The notes under the pieces were generated by a model. The model ran no database searches. It was not told the DNA's origin and saw only the letters and a program-made list of their open reading frames with translations. From Verrucomicrobiia bacterium (GTDB taxonomy: Bacteria > Verrucomicrobiota > Verrucomicrobiia > Limisphaerales > UBA8199), in contig DASYZB010000052.1 in NCBI GenBank assembly GCA_035946615.1, forward strand, positions 1 to 36,962: 36,962 nt of DNA. The letters are read 5' to 3'. Shown here in pieces: positions 11,824 to 20,374 of this stretch; within the stretch, counting starts at the first letter, position 1, and every line of letters starts with the position of its first letter. Made by a program: the position numbers and the translations under genes.

Positions 11824-14349
11824 CTATGGCGGCGCAGGCCGGAATTGAAATGACAGGCGCGCGCCGTTCATCGCGCGCAGGTCCCAGCCGGTGTGGCGGC
11901 ATTCGAGTGTCACTGCGCCCGCAAACCGCGTGTAGATGACCGTGGCTTTTCTCCGCCCCAACCGCTCCCGGAGTGTCGTGCTGGCGCGTTCGGAGGCGGG
12001 GAATTCAGAGTCGGCGACAATGATGACCTTGGGGCGGACTGTGTCGAGGAATGATTCGCTCAATGCTTCCGTGCCAGAAGGCAATCCGGCTACCAAGATG
12101 TCGGCGCGCAAATCCGGTGTTCTTTCGACGAGGGCGTCCTGGCCGGCGCGGCCAAGGTCCGAGAGCAGCAGAACGCGCGTGCCATGGAAAGAGCCGTCCA
12201 GAACCAGCGCGTTATCGTCGGCCTGGGGGAAATGGTCGTCGCCGCGCGGGTGCAGGACGGTCCACGAGCCAGCCAAATCATTTCGAGTCAGGGTCCGCAC
12301 CATCCGGGGGTTTTCACTGAAAGCGGCGATGGTCCGCCGGTACACCGCCGACCGGAACCGGATGGGGCTGGCAAAGATGGTTTGGACCCGGAAGAGCTCG
12401 GCGAGCAATTGGGCGCCGCCGATGTGGCGGATGTCGCCATGAGTCAAGGCGAGAGCAGGCAGGCGGTTGACACCGCAGGCGCGAAGGAACGGTTTCATTG
12501 TGAACTGGACGGAATTCGTGGTGCCGCAGTCGATGAGCAACGGCTCGGTCTGATTTTGGCCTCGGGCAAAGACGGTGAAACCACCGTTGACTGGAAGAAT
12601 GCTGAGCGTGTCGCAGCGGCGAGCAATTTGCCAATGCCAAATGGTGGCGCCCGCCAGGAACGCCAGGGCCGCCAGAAACCAATAACGGCGTTTAGCCGCC
12701 AGCCACCAGCCCCCCAGGGCGCCGGACAGGGCGAGATAGTAGAGGGTCAAGCCCGGCCATGAGAATGCAGGCACATAGAGATAAGCGCTGGGCAGCGCTG
12801 TGGACCAGTTGCTCATCCAGATCATCGAGGACATCCAGAACCAGGCGCTGTGGTTGAATAATTGGCTCGCCCAGGGGAACCACGGGGCGCAAAGCAGGCT
12901 GCCCATGTTGCAGGCCAGGGCGCAACTGCTCAGCGGGACGATGACCAGGTTGGCCAGAAGGGTAACCGGGCTGAACAAGTGAAAATAATTAGCTGTCAAG
13001 GGAAGGGACCCCAACCAGGCGGCCACGGAAACGGCCAGTGATGTGGTGAGCCAACGCAGAGATTTGTGTGCCCCGCGTTTCCAGCCAGGGACCAGTTGCT
13101 CGGGCAGCAGCGGGTCGTGCCTGAGCCAGCGGTCGCGGACGCGCTCGATGGGTGGCGCCAGCAAGCCAAGGGACAACACCACGAAAAAGGAAAGCTGGAA
13201 ACTCGCGCCAAAGAGCTGATGCGGGTCCCAAACAAGAATAATAAAAGCGGCGGCTGCCAGTGAGTTGATGAGGTCCGTCGGGCGGGACAGTGCCCAGCCG
13301 CCGATGATGAGCGTCATCATAATGACCGAGCGGATAGCCGAGGGCTGCCATCCGGTTGCCCCGGTATAAAACCAAATGAGCGGAATCACGAGCCAGCCGC
13401 ACCAGAACCGCGGGACCCGCAGCGCGCGCAAGAGGCTGACCAGGAGCCCTGCTATCAGGGCAATGTGCAGGCCGCTGATAGCAAAAATGTGCATGGTTCC
13501 CGAGCGCATGAAGGGCTCGTAAAAGTCATTGGGCATCCCGGTCCAACCGAGGGTCATGGCCCAAAGCAGGTGAAGGGCCTCATCTTCCTGGGGCAAGTCG
13601 CGGGCCAGGGTCCGTCGCGCCCAGGCGATGAACCGATCACTCAAGGGTGGGATGCGGCCACTCGAGAGCAGGCGCCAATCGTCCGCCGAATCCGTTTTGA
13701 GTTGGTAATAAATGCCTTTATGCCTCAGGTAGGCGCGGTAATCGAAAAGACCTTCGGCGACCGGGCCAGGCGGCGGAGCGAGCACACCGGCCACCTCAAC
13801 CCTTTGGCTGGCGAAAAAACCAGCCGGCAACTCACCTGGAGTCACGACCAGGATTTCTCCACTGGCCGGTTGCCAGCCCTTGCGGAGAGGACAACATTCA
13901 GAAACCTGGATGCGGGCCAATGAACGGGAGGAAACCTTTTCGTCTTGAACATAAATGCGTTCGGTGGGTGTGGCACAAAGGGCGCCGCGGATAGAGACGA
14001 TTGCCGGCTGGTCGCCTTGGCTTAGGCGTAGATCGATGGGCGAAACGATTGCACTGCGGCAAACGAGGTTGGTCAACCCTATCCAGAAAAGCAGCGGCCA
14101 AAGCAACCAGGGCCGGGCAGCTCGCCACAGCAGGGCACATATCAACAACGCAAGACTCGCCCCTAGCAAAACAATTAATGGCGGGCGCGCATACTCGCCT
14201 GAAATCAAACCCGCACCATAGACGAGTGAGATGACGGCGAGCGGACGTTTCAAAAATGGGCGGACGCCAGATTCGCCAACGCGTGGGGAAACCGTCTCTG
14301 GCCGGGCGGGACATGAGGCGGGGGCCTCGCTGCTGGCATCGGTTCCCAT
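11824..14349 (-). CDS. comEC: ComEC/Rec2 DNA-uptake channel with degenerate metallo-beta-lactamase domain
   Basis: The inner-membrane channel that takes up single-stranded DNA during transformation. 841 residues. N-terminal membrane segments, then an OB-like soluble part with FDYRAYLRHKGIYYQL, the competence domain with ISGLHIALIAGLL, and the membrane core with ATGWQPSAIRSVIM and SFQLSFFVVLSLGLL. The C-terminal ~230 residues are a metallo-beta-lactamase fold, but the metal motif reads THGDIRHIGG, with Arg (12427-12429) where the conserved Asp of the HxHxDH-type motif belongs. The usual HHGS motif is replaced by GLPSG, although ADDNALVL and SDL are kept. The domain may therefore not be a nuclease. 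It lies 64 bp downstream of the MDR gene on the same strand. The start MGTDASSEAP is the only in-frame Met before the first membrane segment. Confidence 0.93.
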   Translation of the reverse strand: MGTDASSEAPASCPARPETVSPRVGESGVRPFLKRPLAVISLVYGAGLISGEYARPPLIVLLGASLALLICALLWRAARPWLLWPLLFWIGLTNLVCRSAIVSPIDLRLSQGDQPAIVSIRGALCATPTERIYVQDEKVSSRSLARIQVSECCPLRKGWQPASGEILVVTPGELPAGFFASQRVEVAGVLAPPPGPVAEGLFDYRAYLRHKGIYYQLKTDSADDWRLLSSGRIPPLSDRFIAWARRTLARDLPQEDEALHLLWAMTLGWTGMPNDFYEPFMRSGTMHIFAISGLHIALIAGLLVSLLRALRVPRFWCGWLVIPLIWFYTGATGWQPSAIRSVIMMTLIIGGWALSRPTDLINSLAAAAFIILVWDPHQLFGASFQLSFFVVLSLGLLAPPIERVRDRWLRHDPLLPEQLVPGWKRGAHKSLRWLTTSLAVSVAAWLGSLPLTANYFHLFSPVTLLANLVIVPLSSCALACNMGSLLCAPWFPWASQLFNHSAWFWMSSMIWMSNWSTALPSAYLYVPAFSWPGLTLYYLALSGALGGWWLAAKRRYWFLAALAFLAGATIWHWQIARRCDTLSILPVNGGFTVFARGQNQTEPLLIDCGTTNSVQFTMKPFLRACGVNRLPALALTHGDIRHIGGAQLLAELFRVQTIFASPIRFRSAVYRRTIAAFSENPRMVRTLTRNDLAGSWTVLHPRGDDHFPQADDNALVLDGSFHGTRVLLLSDLGRAGQDALVERTPDLRADILVAGLPSGTEALSESFLDTVRPKVIIVADSEFPASERASTTLRERLGRRKATVIYTRFAGAVTLECRHTGWDLRAMNGARLSFQFRPAPP

Positions 14350-14413
14350 AAAAGGCGCCCTTCTGACAAAGGCAGGCCAGCCTCGGAAGGCTCAACGGGA
14401 AAGTCAAGCGATT

Positions 14414-15403
14414 CTAATCCTTCGCAACCTCCAACAGCACCTTGCCCATAGGACCCTCGGCCAGACGCGCAAAGGCCCTCTGGATTTGCTCGAAAGGAAA
14501 CACACTATCGACCAGCGGGCGGGCTCCCGTCCGGGCCAGCAAGCGCAGGACCTCATGCCAGGCCGCGCGACTCTCGGCATTGGTGTAAGCGCCCACCGCC
14601 ACACCGCCCAAGCGCAACCGCCTGAAAAAAAGTGTAGCGGTATTAAAGTTGGGCACTGGCCCCGCCAGCCGCCCCACCAGGCTGACCTTGCCCAAATCTC
14701 CCAAAGTATCAATGACCTCCGGCAAAAGCTTTCCCCCGATATTATCGATGGCCAAGTCAACCCGGCGTGGACGGAATCCCTCTTCGAGCGCCGCGCGCCA
14801 TCGCGAATCGGCCGGATTAAAAACCGCGCGCGCGCCGAGTTGTTCGAGCCGCCGCCCCTTTTCGGCGCTGCGTGATAGGGCGATGACCTCATAACCCATC
14901 GCCACTGCAAGCTGCACGGCTGCCACACCCACCCCACCAGAGGCCCCCGTTACCAACACAACTGATTTAGCTGGAAACGGACCCCACATCGTCAGCGCCT
15001 GATAAGCCGTTAAATAAACCAGCGTCGCTCCGGCGCTTTCCTGCTCGGTCCATTCGGAAGGGGCCTCCACGAGATTCTCCACCGGCACAGCCACCCGTTG
15101 AGCAAACGTCCCAGGCCGTGTCACTCCCACTTCGCCGCGCAAAATGGCCCGGCGATCACCGGGACCAAGGCCGCTGACCTGGTTGCCTAATTGCCTGACC
15201 ACGCCCAACCCGTCGCGGCCGAGAATATGCGGCAGAAGCGGCTGGGCCGGATATTGCCGCTCGGCCAGGTAGCGGTCGGCAGGGTTTAACGCGGCGTAAC
15301 GAAGCTCGAGCACGACCTCGTGTGGTTGGGCCACGGGTTGGGGCACGTCGGCCAGACGCAACGAATCGGTTCCGGCAAACTTATCCAACAACCAAGCGCG
15401 CAT
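14414..15403 (-). CDS. Quinone-oxidoreductase-like MDR protein
   Basis: 329 residues of the medium-chain dehydrogenase/reductase superfamily, NADPH:quinone reductase/zeta-crystallin side. A GroES-like N-terminal domain (1-120) is followed by a Rossmann domain with TGASGGVGVAAVQLA (152-166). The zinc-ligand positions of alcohol dehydrogenases are not kept (GRDGLGVV replaces the GHE region), so it is zinc-independent. Such enzymes reduce quinones or enals with NADPH; the substrate here is unknown. Only 17 bp separate its start from the end of the lipoprotein gene upstream, and comEC follows 64 bp downstream, so the three may be one transcript. Confidence 0.88.
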   Translation of the reverse strand: MRAWLLDKFAGTDSLRLADVPQPVAQPHEVVLELRYAALNPADRYLAERQYPAQPLLPHILGRDGLGVVRQLGNQVSGLGPGDRRAILRGEVGVTRPGTFAQRVAVPVENLVEAPSEWTEQESAGATLVYLTAYQALTMWGPFPAKSVVLVTGASGGVGVAAVQLAVAMGYEVIALSRSAEKGRRLEQLGARAVFNPADSRWRAALEEGFRPRRVDLAIDNIGGKLLPEVIDTLGDLGKVSLVGRLAGPVPNFNTATLFFRRLRLGGVAVGAYTNAESRAAWHEVLRLLARTGARPLVDSVFPFEQIQRAFARLAEGPMGKVLLEVAKD

Positions 15404-15420
15404 AAGAAGGCAAGCATGCT

Positions 15421-16230
15421 CTAGTAGGGACCGCCGGTTCCTGGGACGACCCCCGGATTCATGGGCGTAAAGGGGATCTCTTCAACCGGGCCTTTGCGCC
15501 TGAGGTTGCGCTTTCGCGCGACCAATTCGTCGGCCAAGGCTTCGGGGCTGCTATATTGGGTAAAACCATCCGGGGGCAAAAACAGGTCGGCTCCGGGCAT
15601 CTCGATGCGCGCTTTGGAAAGAGTGAGCAGGATCGAGACCGAATTGGTCACGCCGCTGATGCGCAGGGCCACCCCGTTCAGGTCCGTGGCGCGCCAGGCC
15701 TGGAACCCAGCCGTGGCGCCGTCGCTCATCTGCACCACGTCCTGCTCGACCGCGCAGGAATGGCCAGAGACCGTTTGGGGTGAGACTTGCTCGGGATGCG
15801 CAATGACATTGGTCACTTGCGTGCCCAATGAGGCGGGAGCGTACCCTTGAAGCGCCTCACTCACTACGTAGCCCTTGCCCTGCGCCACGTCCCAGATGAA
15901 CAACAGCCCCCCTGTGCCGCCGCGTTTGCCAGTCGGTTCATTCGGGTCCGGGGCAAACAAAAGCTTGGAACCACGGCATAAGAGCTGCCCCGTCCTGGCC
16001 CCTGGCCGAGCGGACAGTGAATCTGCTTGCGTCTCGATGACAGCGCTATACCCGCTTGCATTGGTCAGCAGCGCCCCCGCCGGCCCGGTAAGGAAGGGCG
16101 GTGGTTGAATGGAAATAATCCCAATATAGCCTGGATTGCTGACCTCCGTTTCAGACGAATGCGAGCAGCCGCTGACCAATGCCACGAGTGCCGTCAAAAG
16201 CAAAAGCAGCGCAGTTTTCACTTTCTCCAT
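15421..16230 (-). CDS. Predicted lipoprotein, unknown function
   Basis: 269 residues. The start is ATG at 16230 (MEKVKTALLLL), preceded by AAAAGAG six bases away. An upstream extension to 16341 would put 37 residues before the signal peptide and is rejected. The signal peptide ends in a lipobox, LVSGC, with the lipidated Cys near residue 22. The mature protein is mainly beta-rich, with Gly/Pro/Ser segments and no recognised domain. The central part (GGLLFIWDVAQGKGYVVSEALQGY) might be a DUF4412-like fold; this is a guess. The C-terminus is Arg/Lys- then Pro/Gly-rich. It is likely the first gene of a unit with the MDR gene and comEC. Confidence 0.75.
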   Translation of the reverse strand: MEKVKTALLLLLTALVALVSGCSHSSETEVSNPGYIGIISIQPPPFLTGPAGALLTNASGYSAVIETQADSLSARPGARTGQLLCRGSKLLFAPDPNEPTGKRGGTGGLLFIWDVAQGKGYVVSEALQGYAPASLGTQVTNVIAHPEQVSPQTVSGHSCAVEQDVVQMSDGATAGFQAWRATDLNGVALRISGVTNSVSILLTLSKARIEMPGADLFLPPDGFTQYSSPEALADELVARKRNLRRKGPVEEIPFTPMNPGVVPGTGGPY

Positions 16231-16391
16231 GCTCTTTTGCGGCCATTCCGGTCCACTACAGGGGGGTCTCATCGCTCGTTTCATGTATCGCGTACACGAT
16301 TGAAACGTGGAAGCAATCAATTGTAAACCAAAACCGTTCATCGCTGTTCATCGCGCGGCGATTCTTGCAGGGCCATTGACCAGCCAGTAGG

Positions 16392-16432
16392 GCAGGCGTC
16401 CTCGCCGGCGGGTTAAACGGGCGTCTCGCCCG
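16392..16432. repeat. Two tandem hairpins, REP-like
   Basis: GCAGGCG-TCCT-CGCCGGC (16392-16409, one mismatch) is followed by CGGGCG-TCT-CGCCCG (16418-16432, perfect). They lie between the 3' end of the SDR gene and the lipoprotein gene, both on the minus strand, where no T-run is present. The arrangement is typical of dispersed palindromic units rather than a terminator. Confidence 0.7.
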
Positions 16433-16467
16433 GTCTTCGAGGGTCTTGGCCAAGGACACTGCGGCTT

Positions 16468-17244
16468 TTAGCCCTCAGCGCTATGAATTCTTCTAACCAC
16501 CGCTGAGGTGAGCCGAGGTGGCATGCGCCTGGACAGAAACGATGTAATCCGGTTCAGGAGGCCAGGGATAACGACGCGCTGGCCGCGCATTAATCCCCGA
16601 TAACCGATTTCGGCAACTGTCGCGGGGTCCATGGCGGCCCAACCGGTGTGCAGATTCATATGAGCTCGGGCTAAAAACTCGGTTCGGGTCAAGCCCGGGC
16701 AAAGAGCGGTCACCGTGATGCCGGCGCCGTCCAGTTCGTCAGCCAATGCATAGGAGAACGAATAAACAAAGGCCTTGCTGGCATAATAGACATTCACCAT
16801 CGGTCCGGGTTGGAAGGCGGCGGTCGAAGCGAGGTTGAGGATTCGCCCACTGCGGCGTTGGAGCATGGGCTCGAGGAAGAGCCGGGTCAGTTGAACCAGG
16901 GCAACCATGTTGACCTGCATCATATCCGTCTGGAGGGTAAGATCGCTCTGAGCAAACGGGCCGTAGCTTCCAAAGCCTGCATTGTTGACCAGCACATCGA
17001 CGGGCGTGTCGCGGAGTTGGTCGAAAATCTGTTGAGCGGCATCGGGCTGGCTGAGGTCCTGTGAGAGCACGCGGACATCCATGTCATGGCGGGGGCGCAA
17101 CTCGGCGGCGAGTTGATTCAAGCGCTCGAGATTGCGCGCCGTCAGGACGAGGCTGAAACCCTCACGCGCAAAGACCTGCGCGAGTTCGCGCCCGATTCCA
17201 GCGGACGCTCCCGTGATCAGCGCGCATTGTTTTGTTTGATTCAT
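16468..17244 (-). CDS. Short-chain dehydrogenase/reductase
   Basis: 258 residues, classical SDR. The start is ATG at 17244 (MNQTKQCALITG), which places the cofactor motif TGASAGIG at 11-18 as usual. An upstream start (17367) would add an unsupported 41-residue leader. NNAG at 87-90, catalytic Ser140 in LASTAA and YYASK with Tyr153 and Lys157 are all present. After the NADPH domain, PGLTRTEF and a C-terminal hydrophobic/Arg-rich segment (LLNRITSFLSRRMPPR) resemble membrane-associated SDRs of the DltE/YqjQ type that act on fatty-acyl or lipid substrates. The substrate cannot be told from the sequence. Divergent from the membrane protein gene at 17379. Confidence 0.92.
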   Translation of the reverse strand: MNQTKQCALITGASAGIGRELAQVFAREGFSLVLTARNLERLNQLAAELRPRHDMDVRVLSQDLSQPDAAQQIFDQLRDTPVDVLVNNAGFGSYGPFAQSDLTLQTDMMQVNMVALVQLTRLFLEPMLQRRSGRILNLASTAAFQPGPMVNVYYASKAFVYSFSYALADELDGAGITVTALCPGLTRTEFLARAHMNLHTGWAAMDPATVAEIGYRGLMRGQRVVIPGLLNRITSFLSRRMPPRLTSAVVRRIHSAEG

Positions 17245-17378
17245 TGTCGGATGGAGTCCTTGCGCATCGCCCAAAATCTGGACCGACCCCAGCCAATTGC
17301 AAGAGTCCAAGCGAGCCGGTTGCAAGAACCCGGTCCCGGCTCTTGCAATAATCGGGCGGCTGTTCAAAATTTGCTCCG

Positions 17379-18230
17379 ATGAAAGAGACCACTCCAGCCA
17401 GGCGCTCGATTTTCTGGGTGAGCCACTGGTGGGCGGGGTTGCTGCTGGTAACGGTCTGCTGGCCGCTTAACTGGGTCTTGCCCGGCATGCGCACCGCGTA
17501 TCTGTTCTTCCCGCTTTGGCTTGGGTATATCCTCATGGTCGATGCGATGGTCTTGAGCCGCACTGGCGGCTCGCTTTGGACGCGCTCACATCGGGATTTT
17601 GTTCTCCTGTTTGTGGCGTCGGCCCCAGTTTGGTGGATTTTTGAACTCATCAACCAGCGAACCGGCAACTGGAAATACCGCGGCAGCGAAGCGTTTACAG
17701 ATGTCGAATATTTCGCGCTGTGCACGATATGTTTTTCCACGGTAATGCCGGCGGTGTTTGAAACGGCGGAATTGGCGCGGACATACCGCTGGGTTGAACG
17801 GTTTGCCGCTGGACCGGTGGTGCCTCAGCGGGCCGGACTCAACCTGGGACTGTTCCTGTGCGGGGCGGTGATGTTGGGTTTAACCCTGGTTTGGCCGCGT
17901 TATTGTTATCCCTTTGTATGGTCGTCGCTGGCGCTGATTCTCGAACCGCTGAATTGCTGGCTGGGCCGCCCGCATCTGCTGCAAGGGCTCCAGCAGGGAG
18001 ACTGGCGGCCCGTGGTGGCCCTCTCGGCGGGGGCGCTGATTTGCGGATTCTTTTGGGAGATGTGGAATTATTATTCCTGTCCGAAATGGACTTATTACAC
18101 GCCGGGCGCTCAGTTTCTGCACATATTCGAGATGCCGCTGCTGGGCTATGGCGGCTACCTCCCATTTGCCTTGGAACTGTACTTATTGAAAGGATTTCTG
18201 TGGTCGAGCGGTCCGCGGTTGCGCCTGTGA
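17379..18230 (+). CDS. Polytopic membrane protein, unknown function
   Basis: 283 residues with about eight predicted membrane segments (near 18-34, 41-60, 74-92, 108-125, 152-172, 176-193, 208-226 and 244-270). Charged loops include NQRTGNWKYRGSEAF and the C-terminal side carries FFWEMWNYYSCPKWTYY, rich in aromatic residues. I do not recognise the family. It is divergent from the SDR gene (134 bp between start codons), and only 51 bp separate it from the UbiD-like gene downstream, which may share its transcript although that gene also has a possible promoter of its own. A role in lipid or quinone metabolism would fit the neighbours, but is inference only. Confidence 0.8.
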   Translation: MKETTPARRSIFWVSHWWAGLLLVTVCWPLNWVLPGMRTAYLFFPLWLGYILMVDAMVLSRTGGSLWTRSHRDFVLLFVASAPVWWIFELINQRTGNWKYRGSEAFTDVEYFALCTICFSTVMPAVFETAELARTYRWVERFAAGPVVPQRAGLNLGLFLCGAVMLGLTLVWPRYCYPFVWSSLALILEPLNCWLGRPHLLQGLQQGDWRPVVALSAGALICGFFWEMWNYYSCPKWTYYTPGAQFLHIFEMPLLGYGGYLPFALELYLLKGFLWSSGPRLRL

Positions 18231-18281
18231 GCGCTCTGAAAAGTGGTGAAATCGGCTTGGGCTCTGCTAGCCTGCGGCCAC

Positions 18282-19832
18282 ATGGCTTTCAATGCCTTTG
18301 CTGAATTCCTGAGCCGCCTCGAAACGGCGGGCGAGTTGAAGCGCATCGCCCAGCCCATCGCCACAGAGCTGGAAATCACCCAACTGGCAGATGGCGAGAT
18401 GAAGAAACCGGGCGGCGGCCAGGCGCTTCTGTTCGAAAAACCAACGGTCAATGGGCAGGTTTCTCCCTTTCCACTGGCCATCAACACGCTGGGGTCGGCC
18501 AAGCGAATGGCCATGAGCCTGGGGGTTGAATCGATCGAGCAGGTGGCCAACGAGCTGGGGTCGTTGCTCAAGGCCAAACCACCCACTGGATTTCGTGAAG
18601 CGCTTAAATTGTTGGGCACAGCTTTTGAACTGCGGCATGCAAAACCCAAACTCGCGCGCAGTGGCTCCTGCAAAGAAGTGGTTCGAAAATTCGATGCGCC
18701 GCCGCAACGGCTGGAGCCCTGGCCCACGGCCCCGGCGTTGCGGCCACACGACGGTCTAAGCTCCGGGCCTCTTGCGGAGCGGAAAAATTGCCAGACTGCC
18801 CTGCCCACCCTGCTCAACCTGCCGATTCAAAAGTGCTGGCCTTTGGACGGAGGCCGCTTCATCACTCTGCCTTGCGTGGTGACCCGCGACCCGGATTCGG
18901 GCGAGCGCAACGTGGGGATGTACCGCATGCAGGTCTATGATGAACGCACCACGGGCATGCACTGGCAGTTGCAAAAGGTCGGCGCCCGGCATGGGCGGCG
19001 TTATTACCAGACCGGCGCCCGCATGCCGGTATCGGTATTCCTGGGCGGCGATCCGGTCTTCACCTTCTGCGCCACCGCGCCGCTGCCGGATGGATTGGAT
19101 GAGTTCCTCCTGGCCGGGTATCTGCGCAAACAAGCCGTCGAGTTGGTCAAATGTGAGACCAACGACCTGGAAGTGCCCGCCAATGCCGACATCGTCATCG
19201 AGGGTTACGTCGATCCCAAAGAGCCGTCGCGCGAAGAAGGGCCCTTTGGCGACCACACAGGCTATTACAGTTTAGCTGAGCCTTACCCTGTATTCCACAT
19301 CACCGCCGTCACGCATCGGAAGGAAGCTGTCTATCCTGCCACCATTGTGGGCATGCCGCCGATGGAGGATTTCTATATCGGCAGCGCCTCGGTGGCCCTT
19401 TTTTTGCCTGTATTCAAAATGAACTTCCCGGAGCTGGTGGATTTGGCGTTGCCGGCTGAGGGTGTGTTTCACAACCTGGTTTTCGTCAGCATCCGCAAGA
19501 CGTACCCAATGCAGGCTTATAAGATCATGCATGGCCTTTGGGGCATGGGCCAGATGATGTTCACCAAATACATCATCGTGGTGGACGCGGACGTGGATGT
19601 TCACAACACCAGCGAGGTCCTGTTCCGGCTCTGCGCCAATACCGATCCCCAGCGCGACACCATCTTCACCAAAGGGCCGGCCGACGTGCTCGACCACGCC
19701 ACGACGCACCTGGCGGTGGGCGCCAAGATGGGGATCGACGCCACCCATAAATTGCCAGGGGAGGGTCATCACAGGGGCTGGCCTCCGCTGATCAAAATGG
19801 CTGAGGAAGTGCGCAGGAAGTTCGCAGGTTAG
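18282..19832 (+). CDS. UbiD-family decarboxylase with in-frame insertion
   Basis: 516 residues. UbiD enzymes (de)carboxylate aromatic or alpha,beta-unsaturated acids using prenylated FMN made by UbiX; UbiX is not in this window. Start ATG 18282 (MAFNAFAEFLSRLE) is preferred over 18243. Conserved regions: GELKRIAQPI near the N-terminus, NVGMYRMQVYDERTTGMHWQ, EEGPFGDHTGYYS with the active-site Glu, and the C-terminal VDADVDVHN and VLDHATTHL. This close match to the UbiD of ubiquinone/menaquinone pathways suggests hydroxybenzoate-type decarboxylation, but other substrates are possible. Residues about 137-175 (bases 18691-18805) are extra relative to the family. They include RPHDGLSSGPLAER and are coded by strongly palindromic DNA. 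TAGCCT lies 8 nt before the ATG. Confidence 0.9.
   Translation: MAFNAFAEFLSRLETAGELKRIAQPIATELEITQLADGEMKKPGGGQALLFEKPTVNGQVSPFPLAINTLGSAKRMAMSLGVESIEQVANELGSLLKAKPPTGFREALKLLGTAFELRHAKPKLARSGSCKEVVRKFDAPPQRLEPWPTAPALRPHDGLSSGPLAERKNCQTALPTLLNLPIQKCWPLDGGRFITLPCVVTRDPDSGERNVGMYRMQVYDERTTGMHWQLQKVGARHGRRYYQTGARMPVSVFLGGDPVFTFCATAPLPDGLDEFLLAGYLRKQAVELVKCETNDLEVPANADIVIEGYVDPKEPSREEGPFGDHTGYYSLAEPYPVFHITAVTHRKEAVYPATIVGMPPMEDFYIGSASVALFLPVFKMNFPELVDLALPAEGVFHNLVFVSIRKTYPMQAYKIMHGLWGMGQMMFTKYIIVVDADVDVHNTSEVLFRLCANTDPQRDTIFTKGPADVLDHATTHLAVGAKMGIDATHKLPGEGHHRGWPPLIKMAEEVRRKFAG
18701..18780. repeat. Palindromic repeat inside the ubiD-like gene
   Basis: GCCGCAACG (18701-18709) and CGTTGCGGC (18736-18744) form a 9-bp inverted repeat with a 26-nt loop. 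It is followed by GCTCCG (18760-18765) and CGGAGC (18775-18780), a 6-bp stem. Both lie in the extra tract of the UbiD-like protein and are translated. Confidence 0.75.
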
Positions 19833-19899
19833 AGCGCGGGGGTTTAGTGCCCATGGAAGAAATGGTATTTAAAAAGTTTCGCAAGTTCATAATGGGTTC

Positions 19900-19927
19900 T
19901 TGAACCGCTCGGCGAGAGTGCTAGACT
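19900..19927 (+). promoter_or_regulatory. Candidate promoter for the CBM48-like gene
   Basis: TTGAAC (19900-19905), 16 bp, TAGACT (19922-19927). It fits a sigma-70 promoter and would give a leader of about 60 nt that includes the REP-like hairpin before the ATG at 19996. Confidence 0.5.
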
Positions 19928-19969
19928 GGCCATCTGTGTTTGAAACATTTGGCGGTTTATTTGGTCGGA

Positions 19970-19991
19970 AGCCCGCGCCAAAAGGCGGGCT
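19970..19991. repeat. REP-like hairpin overlapping the CBM48 gene leader
   Basis: AGCCCGC (19970-19976) pairs with GCGGGCT (19985-19991) around an A-rich loop and is followed by GCTAATG. The ATG at 19996 that starts the CBM48-like gene belongs to the TAATG tail shared with the hairpin at 7364-7384. Confidence 0.65.
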
Positions 19992-19995
19992 GCTA

Positions 19996-20373
19996 ATGCG
20001 CAAAGAAGCCGGAGCGGCATCGCCTCTGCGGCAGGAAACCCAGGAGCGGCGGCTGACTTTTTCCAAGGTCTTTCGCTGGCGCCTGCCCAATGGGCAGACT
20101 CATGACCCTGCCTGTGTCGAGGTCGTTGGCTCGTTCACTCATTGGCAGAAGGTGCCGCTGGCGCGGGATGGCGTTCTGGATGCCTGGCACGTGACGCTCC
20201 ACCACATTCAGGGCAACCGGACGCATCATTACATGCTCCTGGTTGATGGCCATCCCACCTACGACAAAACTTGCGATGGCCTGGCCGTGCCGCATGGCCC
20301 CGACGAGGAACGCTACCAGGTAAGGACTGATAAAGGGCCGCGCGTTATGATGCTCTTTGCCCAGACCAAGTAA
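19996..20373 (+). CDS. CBM48/AMPK-type glycogen-binding domain protein
   Basis: 125 residues. The start is ATG at 19996, with GGCGGG about seven bases upstream; the frame is open back to a TTG at 19900, but that part runs through a promoter-like segment and a hairpin. The core VEVVGSFTHWQKVPL and WHVTLHHIQGNRTHHYMLLVDGHPTYDKT follows the E-set glycogen-binding pattern of AMPK-beta and branching-enzyme N-domains: GSFxxW, then a hydrophobic strand, then the YxFxVDG strand. No catalytic domain is present. It may be a small scaffold or regulator that binds alpha-glucan; other E-set roles are possible. Its stop is one base from the end of the convergent peptidase-like gene. Confidence 0.8.
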   Translation: MRKEAGAASPLRQETQERRLTFSKVFRWRLPNGQTHDPACVEVVGSFTHWQKVPLARDGVLDAWHVTLHHIQGNRTHHYMLLVDGHPTYDKTCDGLAVPHGPDEERYQVRTDKGPRVMMLFAQTK

Positions 20374-20374
20374 T

